DNA from: Phycisphaerae bacterium
GTDB lineage: Bacteria > Planctomycetota > Phycisphaerae > Tepidisphaerales > Tepidisphaeraceae
NCBI GenBank assembly: GCA_025924315.1
Contig: JAICIO010000057.1
Location: 1 to 35,728 of the forward strand
DNA: 35,728 nt
Direction: 5' to 3'
Part shown: one piece after another, positions 1 to 9,239 of the stretch
Position numbering within the stretch: the first letter of the stretch is position 1
Layout: each line of letters begins with the position of its first letter
Notes under the pieces: generated by a model
Database searches by the model: none
What the model saw: only the letters and a program-made list of their open reading frames with translations
Told to the model about the DNA's origin: nothing
Position numbers and translations under genes: made by a program

Positions 1-323
1 AGGAACGATTTTTCGACCATCGTGAGGGAAGGTTAGGGGCGAGCCCGTGCAGCGGCAAGTCGCGATGAATGTATTGCGAATCTTCAAGTGGTTTGTTTGT
101 GGTTTCGCAGATCATCACGTATCCGATCTGCGAAATCGCAAGCGGACTACAACGCGTCCCGCTCCTTACCAACAGGCTCTCCCCAAGGATATTCCCCACA
201 CCGATGAGTGCTCACGCTGCGGAAAAGCTGGTGCGTGGTCCACTTCTTACGACGAGCTTTTCGGGGCGTTCTCACGCGGCTCGCCTGAACTTTTCTGCCT
301 TTTGTTCTCATCGCAACAGCTAG
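1..323. other. No gene recognised; contains a perfect hairpin
   Basis: I see no convincing gene here; the open frames lack a recognisable domain or ribosome binding site. The stretch lies downstream of the minus-strand gene that ends at 324. It contains a perfect 11-bp inverted repeat, TTTCGCAGATC at 103-113 and GATCTGCGAAA at 125-135, with an 11-nt loop and no T-run. It may act as a 3'-end structure for a neighbouring transcript, but this is only a guess. Confidence 0.5.
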
Positions 324-1574
324 TTACGCCTGCGCAACCATTGCCGCAAGTGATTCGGTGGTGACGCGCTTCGGAAGAAGCTGAAGGACGAGATACACAG
401 CGATTCCTGCGAGGGCGACGGTGTAGATCTGCAGTCCGGCGTATCGCGCAACGAATGGCGTGATGCACGGCGTGATGTACACCGCGGCGAGGCAGAGGCG
501 GAATGCTTTTGAGAGGCTTCGGTCGCGCCGAAGGAGATACTCGGCCGTGACGAACATCGCGGGGACGATGCAGATCGTGTCGTATAAAGCGATGTAGAGG
601 TTTAGCACCATCGTCCACGAGACCGCGGTCGCGAGTAGGAGCGATCGGTCGGCTTCACCATCGACTTTCGAGACCACTCGGCCGAGCAGCAGGGCGGAGA
701 GGCCCATCAGCGCCCCGAGCACCATCGGCGCGATTGGGCTTCCCGGGAGCAGCAGTTTTACGAATGAGTTGAAGTCGACGTACTTCGACGTCTGAAAGAA
801 CACGCCGCTGCCGGTGGTTCGCTGCGCGTAACCCAGCAACAGGTGGAGATGATCGAGCGTCGTCTGCGGTGTGAGAATCACCATCGCGAGCAGCTGCAGA
901 TAGCTCGCACCGATGACGAAGCCGACCAGCGTTCGCCACTGCCGCATGAAGAGCAGCATCGGCAGGATGATGACGAGCAGCGTCGGCTTATAGATCAGGA
1001 GGGACAGGGCGAGTCCGGCACAGAGCGTTCGCTCGCGGCGGAGGCACCAGAAGGCGGCGCTCAAGGCGAGAAAGCCGATCACGGCGATCTGTCCGCCGTG
1101 CCAGCACTCCATGATGAACGGCTCGAATGAAAAGGCGAGCAGCGTCGGGGTGAGCCAGTCGGATTCCTTCAGTGTCGGACAGGCGCCCAGCAGCAGCGCG
1201 ACGCCGATGCCGAACAGCCCGAGCGACAAGATCATCCACGTGAGATACGCCTGCGGATAGCTCAGCTTCGCAAGCTCTGCCAGACCCGGAACGAGCAGCG
1301 GATGATGTGCGTACGGCAGGCTCGCGCTCGTTGGCTCGTGGGGCAAAAGTTCGTGATACAGCTTCGCCTGCAGTTCGAGGTCATAAACGCGCGATGGCCC
1401 ATATTGGTTGTAAATCTCACCAACGACATAGAACCCCGCGAAGTCGGCGCCGAGGGCCGGCCCAAACAGTGTCTTTCCGTCCTTGCTCGTGACGAACGAG
1501 ACTGCCGAAAGAGCGACGCAGACGATCAGCAATCCCGTCGCCGCGAAGCGGACGCGCTTGCGGGGGAAAAGCAT
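324..1574 (-). CDS. GT87/DUF2029-like polytopic membrane protein
   Basis: This encodes a 416-residue integral membrane protein with about ten hydrophobic segments. Near the N-terminus, after the first membrane helix, the motif GADFAGFYVVGEIY followed by VYDLELQ resembles the DF..FY..G....YD signature of the GT87/DUF2029 family. Those are polyprenyl-phosphate-dependent mannosyltransferase-like proteins with a catalytic Asp in the first extracytoplasmic loop. It could therefore transfer a sugar from a lipid carrier outside the membrane, though the substrate cannot be told. The ATG at 1574 was chosen because it starts a typical short basic n-region (MLFPRKRVR) before the first helix. The frame stays open far upstream, but that part is antisense to nrdR and the FlgI-like gene. 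It is divergent from nrdR, with about 195 nt between them. Family call moderate; membrane protein certain. Confidence 0.7.
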   Translation of the reverse strand: MLFPRKRVRFAATGLLIVCVALSAVSFVTSKDGKTLFGPALGADFAGFYVVGEIYNQYGPSRVYDLELQAKLYHELLPHEPTSASLPYAHHPLLVPGLAELAKLSYPQAYLTWMILSLGLFGIGVALLLGACPTLKESDWLTPTLLAFSFEPFIMECWHGGQIAVIGFLALSAAFWCLRRERTLCAGLALSLLIYKPTLLVIILPMLLFMRQWRTLVGFVIGASYLQLLAMVILTPQTTLDHLHLLLGYAQRTTGSGVFFQTSKYVDFNSFVKLLLPGSPIAPMVLGALMGLSALLLGRVVSKVDGEADRSLLLATAVSWTMVLNLYIALYDTICIVPAMFVTAEYLLRRDRSLSKAFRLCLAAVYITPCITPFVARYAGLQIYTVALAGIAVYLVLQLLPKRVTTESLAAMVAQA

Positions 1575-1697
1575 CCCCGTCAGGTCTGTCGACCGAGGCT
1601 TATTGCGAACGGACGGGATAAATGACTCCTGGCGATCGGCGCGCAGCGCCTTCTTGTGTTCTGTATCGGTCCGGTATCCGCTCCTTGTGTAGCCCCG

Positions 1698-1720
1698 CAA
1701 TTGGGGCTGGGATTGTCGAT
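1698..1720. repeat. Short hairpin AGCCCC...GGGGCT upstream of nrdR
   Basis: The arms AGCCCC and GGGGCT enclose GCAATT in the 195-nt gap between the divergent GT87-like gene and nrdR. There is no T-run on either strand, so it is not an obvious terminator. It may belong to a leader or regulatory region. I could not place a convincing -35/-10 pair in this gap. Confidence 0.35.
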
Positions 1721-1769
1721 TCCCCCACATTTTGCGTTTTCGCCCATAAATCGGTACCTTCACCCCTTC

Positions 1770-2387
1770 ATGCGGTGCCCGTTCTGCGATGCAGACAAAG
1801 AGAGCCTGAAGGTGATCGACTCGCGCACCTGCGAGGGCGGCCGATCGATCCGTCGGCGGCGGGAATGCCTCAATTGCTCCAAGCGATTCACGACCTACGA
1901 ACGAATTGAAGATCCAATCCGCCTGATCGTCGTAAAGAAGGACGGCCGGCGGATTCCGTGGGACCGCAACAAGATTACGACCGGGCTGGAGCGAGCCTGC
2001 TTCAAGCGACCCGTCCCCGCAAGCGAACTCCTGCGGATTGCGGACGAAGTAGAAGAAGAAACTTTCAAGAGCCACGATCGCGAAGTGCCGACGGCGTTCA
2101 TTGGCCAACTCGTGGCGGAAAAGCTGCGTCGGGTGGATCAGGTGGCATACGTTCGCTTTGCGAGCGTTTATCGCCAATTCAAGACGCTGGAAGAACTTGT
2201 GGATGAAGCGCAGGCGGTGATCGACGCCCAGCGGTACGAGGCACGCGGCCAGGGAAGGCTGTTCCTCGAACCTCCGACCGAGCCGAATCCCGCGCATGCG
2301 CCCGGGGAAAACGGGAATGGTGGCGAACCCGCGGCAGCGCCGCGACGCAAGCCCAAAGCGCGGGTTGCCATTACGAAAGACGAATGA
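1770..2387 (+). CDS. nrdR: Transcriptional repressor NrdR
   Basis: NrdR is the ATP/dATP-sensing repressor of ribonucleotide reductase genes. The 205-residue product begins MRCPFCDADKESLKVIDSR, with a zinc ribbon formed by Cys3, Cys6 and the later pair in RECLNCSKRFTTYER. An ATP-cone follows (about residues 49-138), starting VVKKDGRRIPWDRNKI. The ATG at 1770 gives the canonical NrdR N-terminus; an in-frame start at 1656 would add 38 unrelated residues. The C-terminal 40 or so residues are Pro/Ala/Gly-rich and end in a basic tail, which is longer than the usual family length of about 150-170. No nrd gene lies in the window, so it probably acts on distant operators. A dispersed hairpin begins a few bases after the stop. 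Confidence 0.95.
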   Translation: MRCPFCDADKESLKVIDSRTCEGGRSIRRRRECLNCSKRFTTYERIEDPIRLIVVKKDGRRIPWDRNKITTGLERACFKRPVPASELLRIADEVEEETFKSHDREVPTAFIGQLVAEKLRRVDQVAYVRFASVYRQFKTLEELVDEAQAVIDAQRYEARGQGRLFLEPPTEPNPAHAPGENGNGGEPAAAPRRKPKARVAITKDE

Positions 2388-2391
2388 TTTG

Positions 2392-2463
2392 GGGAGGGCG
2401 AGGCTCCTGCCGAGCCGCGTGTGAGTAAGGGCAATCGGCTCGACAGGAGCCTCGCCCTCCCGC
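2392..2463. repeat. Interspersed inverted repeat, GAGGCTCCTG family
   Basis: Two arms, 2392-2417 and 2437-2463, form a near-perfect 26-bp inverted repeat (GGGAGGGCGAGGCTCCTG paired with CAGGAGCCTCGCCCTCCC) around a loop of about 19 nt. It lies between nrdR and the FlgI-like gene. It has no T-run, so it is better read as one of the window's interspersed repeats than as a classical terminator, though it could end transcription in practice. Confidence 0.85.
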
Positions 2464-2516
2464 AGCTTCCTTATGTTTCTCGCCTGCATCGTCCGATAAT
2501 CACTGGAGGCCCTGAC

Positions 2517-4412
2517 ATGCATCTTGCCGATCGACACCCCGCTCTCCGGTCCTTCCTCGCCCTCGCTGCGCTTGTGCTTTCTGTCATCCTCTTCACCGGA
2601 TGCCGAGAGGAAAAACCGAAGGCCACCCAGCCGCGGTACACGACGCTCGGGCTTCGACCGGTGCCAAAGTTCCTCGAGGGCACCATCTACCAGGTTTGCA
2701 ATCTTGAGAACACCGAGCCCTATCCCATCAGCGGGTATGGCCTGGTCTATCTCCCCAATGGCGGCGGCGATAACACGTACGTCCCCACGCCCGTCCGCGA
2801 TTACATGGTCAAGAAGATGGTGACCCGCGGGTTTGGCAGCAAGCTGCGCGAAGAATACTCGAACATGCAGCCGGAGAAGATGCTGCGCGATCCGCGAATT
2901 GCGATCGTCCGGGTTGACGCGTTCATCCCTCCGGGCGCGCGGAAGGATACGAGGATGGACGTGCAGGTCTCCGCGCTCGACGGAACCAGCACGCGAAGCC
3001 TCGCCGCCGGCATCCTCTACCGCGCCGATTTGAAGGTGAATGGCGCGCTCCCGCAAGCGCCTGAGTATGAGCCCAAAGTCAGTGGACTCGCCGAAGGCAA
3101 TATCTTTGTGAACCCGACCTACGCCGCGGCCGCGCCCACAACCGGCCCGTCGTCCGCCGTCAACAACAGCCTCCGCTTCGGCTGGGTGATGGACGGCGGA
3201 ATCGTCAATGAAGACCGTCCCCTGTTCCTCCACCTGCGCGTACCACAGCGCAGCCTCGCCCGCACGATCCAGTTCCGCGTCGATGCACGCTTCGCGAACC
3301 TCAAAGCGTACGCCACGGACAAGATCGCATCCGCGCGCGACGAAGGTCTGGTTGATGTGCTCGTGCCGGAGCAATACGGCACCGACTGGCAGCATTTCGC
3401 GGGCGTGGTCACGCACCTCTACCTCGACCCGACGCCGGCCGTCACGCAGGTGCGCGCCAAGATGCTCGCGGACGAAGCCGTGAAGCCCGGCGCGTATCTC
3501 AAAGACATCAGTTTGTGCTGGGAAGGACTCGGCGCCGACGCGCTGCCGTTCATCACGCCGCTGATGTCTAATGCCGACCAGGACGTCGCGTTCGCCGCGG
3601 CGCGGGCGGCTGCGTTCATTGGTGACCCCGCGGCGCAGGAAGCGCTCGTCACCATGGCCCGCACGCCGCACCACAAGTTCCGCGTCGATGCGGTGCAGGT
3701 GCTCGGCCAACTTCCGAACACGCCATCGATCAACGAAAACCTCCGCAAGCTGCTCGACGCCGACGAAAACACCGTCCGCATCGAAGCGTATCGCGTGCTC
3801 GCGCGGAACAACGATCGCTCGATTTACTCGCGCGTGATCGGCGAGAACAAGTTCGTCCTCGACATCGTGCCGTGCAACGCGCCGCCGCTCATTTACGCCT
3901 CGCGCCGCGGAATCCCGCGCATCGCGGTCATCGGCAACAAGCCGTCGATCGAGCTGCCGATCTCCTTCCTCACGATGGACGATCGCTTCAGCATTTCGAG
4001 TAATCCGGGTGACAAGAACGTCACGTTGTATTATCGTCCTATTCAGGTGATCCCGGGCGCTCCGATGCTGCAGCCGATTCGCGTGCTGTCGCATCCCGAC
4101 GCCGCCGAGATCATCGCTCGTTTGGGCGGCGAAGGCGCCGAGGGAGAGAAGGCGTTTAACTTCGCGTATGGCGACATCGTCGCGATCATGCAGTCCATCG
4201 CCGACAGCCGAAAGCTCGTCGCGCCGATGGGTGATCAGCTCGCGTCGGTGCCGTTCATGTTGCAGGACATTCAGGGCTTTGAAAATGCGATTTACAACGC
4301 ACCGGTGATCCCGGACCAGACGCGCCCACAGTCGGACAACCCGACCCAGATCGGCGCGGTCATCCCGGATCTCAAGAGCGACGCTAAGGCGTCGGCGCCG
4401 GTGCAGAAGTAG
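2517..4412 (+). CDS. FlgI-like lipoprotein with inserted HEAT repeats
   Basis: This is a 631-residue predicted lipoprotein. The signal peptide ends in the lipobox LFTGC (Cys29). Residues about 65-280 resemble the flagellar P-ring protein FlgI: ISGYGLVYLPNGGGD matches the LIGYGLVVGLDGTGD motif, and IVRVDAFIPPGARKDTRMDV matches the VTA..PPFARQG..IDV region, followed by SLAAGILY and GNIFVNP. Residues about 325-440 contain two to three HEAT-like helical repeats (for example DVAFAAARAAAFIGDPAAQEAL). The end (FNFAYGDIVAIMQSIADSRKL, about residues 545-570) resembles the C-terminal FlgI segment TPMDLMSILQSMQSAG. The ATG at 2517 has a GGAGG box 7 nt upstream and gives the lipoprotein signal; the upstream in-frame GTG lies inside the repeat. 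No flagellar genes surround it, so it is probably a FlgI-fold envelope protein rather than the P-ring itself. Confidence 0.75.
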   Translation: MHLADRHPALRSFLALAALVLSVILFTGCREEKPKATQPRYTTLGLRPVPKFLEGTIYQVCNLENTEPYPISGYGLVYLPNGGGDNTYVPTPVRDYMVKKMVTRGFGSKLREEYSNMQPEKMLRDPRIAIVRVDAFIPPGARKDTRMDVQVSALDGTSTRSLAAGILYRADLKVNGALPQAPEYEPKVSGLAEGNIFVNPTYAAAAPTTGPSSAVNNSLRFGWVMDGGIVNEDRPLFLHLRVPQRSLARTIQFRVDARFANLKAYATDKIASARDEGLVDVLVPEQYGTDWQHFAGVVTHLYLDPTPAVTQVRAKMLADEAVKPGAYLKDISLCWEGLGADALPFITPLMSNADQDVAFAAARAAAFIGDPAAQEALVTMARTPHHKFRVDAVQVLGQLPNTPSINENLRKLLDADENTVRIEAYRVLARNNDRSIYSRVIGENKFVLDIVPCNAPPLIYASRRGIPRIAVIGNKPSIELPISFLTMDDRFSISSNPGDKNVTLYYRPIQVIPGAPMLQPIRVLSHPDAAEIIARLGGEGAEGEKAFNFAYGDIVAIMQSIADSRKLVAPMGDQLASVPFMLQDIQGFENAIYNAPVIPDQTRPQSDNPTQIGAVIPDLKSDAKASAPVQK

Positions 4413-4419
4413 AGTGGAT

Positions 4420-4508
4420 TTGTTCATTGTTGATTGTTCATTTGTTCATTTTGGAAGAGCCGCCGGACGCGGCCTTTAATGAAGAAATGAAGAAATGAAT
4501 CAATGAAT
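4420..4508. repeat. Interspersed inverted repeat, TTGTTCATT family, copy 1
   Basis: An AT-rich arm made of TTGTTCATT-like words (4420-4450) faces a complementary arm of AATGAA words (4479-4508), with the GC-rich hairpin GCCGCCGGACGCGGC between them. It fills the gap between the FlgI-like gene and smc. A second copy of the same family lies at 15161-15246. The low GC of the arms contrasts sharply with the flanking genes. Confidence 0.8.
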
Positions 4509-4543
4509 AATTCCACACGATGGTCATGGAGGACCGTCCCATC

Positions 4544-7500
4544 ATGCGTTTGAAAAAACTCATCCTTCACGGCTTCAAGAGCTTCGCGGATCGAACTGAG
4601 TTCGTGTTCGATTCCCCGATCACCGGCATTGTCGGGCCCAACGGCTGCGGCAAGAGCAACGTCGTCGACGGATTCAAGTGGGTGCTCGGCGAGCAGAGCG
4701 CGAAATCCCTGCGCGGCGAGGCGATGCTCGACGTCATCTTCAACGGCTCCGGCGGGCGCAAGCCGGCCGGCATGGCCGAAGTGGTCCTCGTCTTCGAGAA
4801 CCCCAAGCGCGAAGATGGCTCGCGGCATCTCAACATGGATGTCGATGAAGTCGCCGTCGGCCGCCGTCTCTTCCGCGACGGCACCAGCGAATATCACCTC
4901 AACAATACCGCCTCGCGATTGAAAGACATTCGCGAGCTGTTCCTCGACACCGGCGTGGGCGTCGATGCCTACAGCGTGATCGAGCAGGGCCGCGTCGCGG
5001 CGATGCTCGAATCCAACCCGGCCGAGCGACGCCTCATCTTTGAAGAGGCCGCCGGCATCTCGAAGTACAAGGTCAAAAAGAAAGAAGCCCAGCGCAAGCT
5101 TGAGAAGGTCGATGTCAATCTTACGCGCCTCAACGACATCGTCGAAGAAGTCGAGAAGCGCCTGCGCAGCGTCAAGATCCAGGCCGGCCGCGCGCGAACG
5201 TACCAGGAATATTCCGTTCGGCTCGGCGAGCTGCGCCTCACGTATTCGCTTCAGGAATATCACACGCAGAAGCAGCAGCTGACGAACCTCGAAAGCCAGC
5301 GCGACGACTTCCAGTTCCGCCTCGATGACGCCAGCGGGAATCTCCAGCGATCGCAGAACGCTCTGGCCGAGAAGCGGGAGAATTTCGACGCGCTCTCGCA
5401 GACCAAGCAGCGGCTGGAATACGAGCTCGTGCAGGCTCGCGCCCAGATGCAGTCGGCGCAACAAGCTCAGCAATATGCGACTCAGCAGCTTCAGCAGATC
5501 GCGGATCAACTCGAAGCGTTCGAAGCTGACCGAGTAGCCGCAGAGCAACGGTCTGCGGAGGTCTGCGCGTCTTTGGAGACGGAGCAAACGAATCTCGAAA
5601 CCCTCACCAACGAGCTGAACGAAAAGCGCCAGACGATCGAACAGCGGCAGCAGGCCTTTCGCGACGGGCAGCTTCAGCTCAACGCGCTCGCCCAGCAGAT
5701 CGAGCAGAACAAGTCCGCGATCCTCGACCTCATGCGCAAGCTCGCACAGGTCAACAGCCGACTCGCGTCGATCGAGATCGAACAGAAAAACATCCAGCAG
5801 CAGCAAACGCGCCTGGCGGATCGCCGCCGCGTCGTCGTCGATGAGATCGCGCAGATCGACGCGAAGCGCAGCGAGCTTCAGCAGAAGCTGCAGGAGATCG
5901 TCGCGCGAATCGAGCAGGAACAGATCCAGCTGACCGACAAGCGAAACGAATCCGCGAACCTTGGCAAGCAGATCGCCTCGATCGGCGAACAACTCGGCGC
6001 CGCGAAGGAACATCGCTCGGGTCTCATCTCCCGACAGAAGCTGCTCAAAGATCTCGAAGCGCGAAGAGAAGGCGTGAGCGAAGGCGTGAAGTCCGTCCTC
6101 CGCCAGCGCGAACAGAGCTTCAGCTTCATCGTCGGCCTCGTCGCCGACATCCTGAGAGTCGATGTCGAGCACGCCCACGTGATCGAAGCCGCCCTCGATG
6201 GCCGCGACCAGTGGCTCGTCGCCCAGGACTCCGCTTCGGCTCAAGCCGCGCGCGAAGCCCTCGAAGACCTCGAGGGTCGAGTCAACATCCTCGCCCTCGA
6301 TGAACTGAGCACCTGCGGTCGTGACACGGGCTTTCAGCCCGTGCAGGCCGCGCCGGAAGGTCTGCTCTCGATCGAAGCCGAAGAGCACGGCCTGAAAGGC
6401 CGTGTCACGGAGGCGCCGTATGACTGGCAACGGCACAGTCAACGCATCCGCATCGCGAGCGACCTCATCCGCGTCGAACCGCAATACGCCGCCCTCGCGA
6501 AACACCTTCTCGGTCGGACCGCCGTCGTGGATTCGCTCACCGATGCGGCTGAACTCCACAAGAATGGCCCAACCGATTGGCGTTACGTCACACTGCATGG
6601 CGAAGTCCTCGAAGCCGATGGCACGCTCCGCGCCGGCCCGCTCACCGCCGCGATGGGCCTGCTCTCGCGACGTTCCGAGCTCGAAGCGATCGACGCGCAG
6701 GTCCAGGAAGTCGACGTGCGCATCGCGTCGCTCACCGAACAACTCAGTCACGGCAACGCGAGCGCGAAGGCGCTCGCGGAAGAAGAGAACGCGCTCCGCA
6801 ACGCGATCTACCAATCCAACACGCAGAAGGTCGAGCTCACCAGTCAGATCTCGCAGACGACCGATCGTCTCGGCCTGCTCAACCGCGAGCAACCGCTCCT
6901 CGATCGCGAACTGCAAGGCCTGCTCGATCAGGTCGGCCGTCTCACCGATGAAGACACGCGCCTCACCGAGCAACGTCAGACGCTCGAAGGCGACCAGGTC
7001 TCGCGCCAGCAGTCGATCGAAGAGATGTCCGCCCAGCACGACCAGCTCGCCGAAGACATAAAGCACTGGAACGAAGAGCTGACGACCGCTCGCGTCTCGC
7101 TCGGTCAAGTTCAGGAGAAACAACTCGCGAGCCAGCAACAGGTGCAGCGCCAAACAGCGGCGAAGGCCGAGCTGACTCAGCAGATCGATCGCATCGTGAA
7201 ATCCGCTCAGTCGGTCGCCGCTCGACGCGAATCGGTCGAAGCCGAGCTCGACGAAGCGAAGCGCAACGAAGCCGGTCTCGTGCAGCGTCAAACCGAGCTG
7301 ACCGAAGAGACCGAATCCAAGGCCCGGCTGCTTCAGCAGCAGGGAGAAGAACTCAAGAACCTCACCGGACAGGTCGAGTCGCTTCGCGCCGAACACGCCG
7401 AGCTCGAACACAAGCTGCACAACGTGCAGCTCGAGATCGGCCAGCTCACCGTTCGTCTCGAGACGCTCGTCCAGCGCACGCTCGAAGAGCTGCAGCTCGA

Positions 7501-8353
7501 CGTCCCCGCGAAGTACGCCGAAGCGACCGCGGACGGTCAGGCGTACGATCCCGGCGATACGGATTGGGACGCGGTCGCGGAAGAGATCAAGGAGCTGCGC
7601 GAGAAGATCCAGCGGCTCGGCAACGTCAACCTCGATTCGCTCGGCGAGCTCGAAGAGCTCGAGCCGCGCGCCCAGTTCCTCCGCCAACAGTTCACGGATC
7701 TCACCGATTCGAAGAAGCAGCTCGAAGAGCTGATCGACACGATCAATCGCGAAAGCTCGGTGCGCTTCGAGCAGACCTTCAACGCCGTGCGCGAGCACTT
7801 CCAAGGCATGTTCCGCAAGATCTTCGGCGGAGGTAAGGCCGACATCTTCCTCGAGACCGAGCTGGAAGAAAAAGTGAAAGTGCAGACCGAGGACGGCCAG
7901 ACTGTCACCGAGATCCGCAAGCGCACGCTCGATCCGCTCGAAGCCGGCATCGAAGTGATCGCCCGCCCGCCAGGGAAACAGCCGGTGAGCATCTCGCAAC
8001 TGAGCGGCGGCGAAAAAGCGATGACCTGCATCTCGCTCCTGATGAGCATCTTCAAGAGCAAGCCGAGCCCATTCTGCATCCTCGACGAAGTGGACGCGCC
8101 GCTCGACGAAGCGAACAACCAGCGCTTCGGCATGATCGTGCAGGAGTTCCTCACGCAGAGCCAGTTCATCATCATCACCCACCACAAGCGCACGATGCAG
8201 ATCGCGGACGTGCTGTACGGCGTGACGATGCAAGAACAAGGCGTGAGCAAGCGCGTCGCGGTGAAGTTCGACCAGGTCGGCAAAGACGGTCAGATCCACG
8301 AAAGCGCGACGAAGGCCGAAGAAAAGCCCGAAGGCAAGATTGTCGCCGCCTGA
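4544..8353 (+). CDS. smc: Chromosome segregation protein SMC
   Basis: SMC is the ATPase of the condensin complex that organises and segregates chromosomes, normally with ScpA and ScpB, which are not in the window. The 1269-residue product has the whole architecture: [16 protein letters not shown], Walker [13 protein letters not shown] (residues about 32-43), long coiled coils, a hinge at about 515-670 ([13 protein letters not shown] to [10 protein letters not shown]), a second coiled coil, the ABC signature QLSGGEKAM, and Walker [15 protein letters not shown] near the C-terminus. The ATG at 4544 has GGAGGA 10 nt upstream and gives the standard SMC N-terminus; the in-frame ATG at 4520 overlaps that ribosome site. 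Oddity: residues about 593-623 of the hinge are encoded by an inserted inverted repeat (arms read RDTGFQPV and HGLKGRVT). A short Ala-rich C-terminal tail follows. Confidence 0.97.
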   Translation: MRLKKLILHGFKSFADRTEFVFDSPITGIVGPNGCGKSNVVDGFKWVLGEQSAKSLRGEAMLDVIFNGSGGRKPAGMAEVVLVFENPKREDGSRHLNMDVDEVAVGRRLFRDGTSEYHLNNTASRLKDIRELFLDTGVGVDAYSVIEQGRVAAMLESNPAERRLIFEEAAGISKYKVKKKEAQRKLEKVDVNLTRLNDIVEEVEKRLRSVKIQAGRARTYQEYSVRLGELRLTYSLQEYHTQKQQLTNLESQRDDFQFRLDDASGNLQRSQNALAEKRENFDALSQTKQRLEYELVQARAQMQSAQQAQQYATQQLQQIADQLEAFEADRVAAEQRSAEVCASLETEQTNLETLTNELNEKRQTIEQRQQAFRDGQLQLNALAQQIEQNKSAILDLMRKLAQVNSRLASIEIEQKNIQQQQTRLADRRRVVVDEIAQIDAKRSELQQKLQEIVARIEQEQIQLTDKRNESANLGKQIASIGEQLGAAKEHRSGLISRQKLLKDLEARREGVSEGVKSVLRQREQSFSFIVGLVADILRVDVEHAHVIEAALDGRDQWLVAQDSASAQAAREALEDLEGRVNILALDELSTCGRDTGFQPVQAAPEGLLSIEAEEHGLKGRVTEAPYDWQRHSQRIRIASDLIRVEPQYAALAKHLLGRTAVVDSLTDAAELHKNGPTDWRYVTLHGEVLEADGTLRAGPLTAAMGLLSRRSELEAIDAQVQEVDVRIASLTEQLSHGNASAKALAEEENALRNAIYQSNTQKVELTSQISQTTDRLGLLNREQPLLDRELQGLLDQVGRLTDEDTRLTEQRQTLEGDQVSRQQSIEEMSAQHDQLAEDIKHWNEELTTARVSLGQVQEKQLASQQQVQRQTAAKAELTQQIDRIVKSAQSVAARRESVEAELDEAKRNEAGLVQRQTELTEETESKARLLQQQGEELKNLTGQVESLRAEHAELEHKLHNVQLEIGQLTVRLETLVQRTLEELQLDVPAKYAEATADGQAYDPGDTDWDAVAEEIKELREKIQRLGNVNLDSLGELEELEPRAQFLRQQFTDLTDSKKQLEELIDTINRESSVRFEQTFNAVREHFQGMFRKIFGGGKADIFLETELEEKVKVQTEDGQTVTEIRKRTLDPLEAGIEVIARPPGKQPVSISQLSGGEKAMTCISLLMSIFKSKPSPFCILDEVDAPLDEANNQRFGMIVQEFLTQSQFIIITHHKRTMQIADVLYGVTMQEQGVSKRVAVKFDQVGKDGQIHESATKAEEKPEGKIVAA
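6319..6411. repeat. In-frame inverted repeat inside smc (GTGACACGG family)
   Basis: The arm at 6319-6343 (CGTGACACGGGCTTTCAGCC and four more bases) and the inverted arm at 6386-6410 lie within the SMC hinge coding sequence. Each arm is also a small hairpin on its own (CACGGGCT/AGCCCGTG and CACGGCC/GGCCGTG). The frame remains open through the element. An intergenic copy of the same family is at 12555-12610. In planctomycete proteins the peptide DTGFQPV, as read here, is a recurrent repeat-derived segment (general knowledge). Confidence 0.88.
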
Positions 8354-8379
8354 AAGGACCGGTAGGTGGGGGACAAGCG

Positions 8380-9207
8380 ATGATCCTCGCGGTGACGAAC
8401 CGTCCGCCGATGCTGTGGTCGATCATCTTCGCCGCTGTGTTCGTGGTACTCTTCGGATATCGCCCGCTTCGGCTCTACATCATTGGTCCACTGCGATCGC
8501 GCGGATCGCCGGTGAAGGCAGATCTGACCTTTGCCGACATTTCGCTCGATGATTTTCCTGAGACGGCGAAGGAGCGAGTCAACGCGATCGCACAGATGCT
8601 TGCAAGCGCCGGCTTCAGCGCAGCCTCGCACGCGCGCTGCAACAATCACCAGCCCAATACAGAACTGTTTCAGTCGATCTGGCTTTCGCCCGCGGAGCAG
8701 ATGATCGCGATTGTTCACGTGGTGCGAATTCAATCGCCGCGCGGGCCGCAGATCACGACGGTTTGCCAACTTGCAAGCGAGTTCGACGACGGCACCTCGA
8801 TCATCACGAGCGATTCAATCCATCGCCCCGTGCTGGTTCCGGATCCGAAAATGGATCTGGTCGACTGGCCAGGGGTTAAACCACCGAACCTTCTACTTCA
8901 GCTACACCGCGCGCGCGTCGCACGGTTAAAAGACGCGCGCCGTGCGGTGTTGCCCGAGCCGGGCGCGGCGCTCGCTCATGTGATCGAGGACAACCGCAAA
9001 TCGATGCATCGCCAGGTCGCGGCCGGTTATTACTGGCATGATGCCCCGAACTACGTCTACCGCACCACGCTGAAGGGGGCATGTCTCATGCGCTGGAGGA
9101 TGTTGCGGCCATGGAAAGAAATCGCCTACAGCCGCAACGAGCGCCGCCTGCGCGCCGAGCTCGAAGTAATCGGGCTCCAGCGTTGGCACCGCGGGATGTC
9201 CACCTAA
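8380..9207 (+). CDS. Unknown membrane-anchored protein
   Basis: I do not recognise this 275-residue protein. One hydrophobic segment lies near the N-terminus (LWSIIFAAVFVVLFGY, about residues 12-27). A soluble domain follows with no motif I can name; it contains LDDFPETAKERVNAIAQML and a basic, Arg-rich C-terminus. The start at 8380 follows a G-rich stretch (AGGTGGGGGA) at suitable spacing; an alternative ATG at 8410 would start just before the membrane segment. The gene begins 26 nt after the smc stop on the same strand, so the two are probably co-transcribed. It ends 32 nt from the convergent membrane gene. The base composition is like its neighbours. Confidence 0.7.
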   Translation: MILAVTNRPPMLWSIIFAAVFVVLFGYRPLRLYIIGPLRSRGSPVKADLTFADISLDDFPETAKERVNAIAQMLASAGFSAASHARCNNHQPNTELFQSIWLSPAEQMIAIVHVVRIQSPRGPQITTVCQLASEFDDGTSIITSDSIHRPVLVPDPKMDLVDWPGVKPPNLLLQLHRARVARLKDARRAVLPEPGAALAHVIEDNRKSMHRQVAAGYYWHDAPNYVYRTTLKGACLMRWRMLRPWKEIAYSRNERRLRAELEVIGLQRWHRGMST

Positions 9208-9239
9208 CTGCTCCGCACCTTTTCACCAGTTGTACCTCC

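Noticed and set aside
247-618. Minus-strand frame of 123 codons near the left edge
   Set aside because: It overlaps the GT87-like gene in another frame and is Arg/His/Pro-rich; no ribosome site or domain.
2392-2463. Hairpin after nrdR as a Rho-independent terminator
   Set aside because: There is no T-run after either arm, and the structure shares the design of the interspersed repeats. It may still stop transcription, but this cannot be claimed.
324-4427. A minus-strand open frame of 1367 codons
   Set aside because: Only the part from 1574 to 324 encodes a real membrane protein. The rest is antisense to nrdR and the FlgI-like gene and reads as Arg/His/Val-rich sequence, as expected from a complementary strand of GC-rich codons.
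4424-8299. A minus-strand open frame of 1291 codons opposite smc
   Set aside because: It is the mirror of the smc codon pattern, Leu/Arg/Glu/Asp-rich without domains. SMC is unmistakable on the other strand.
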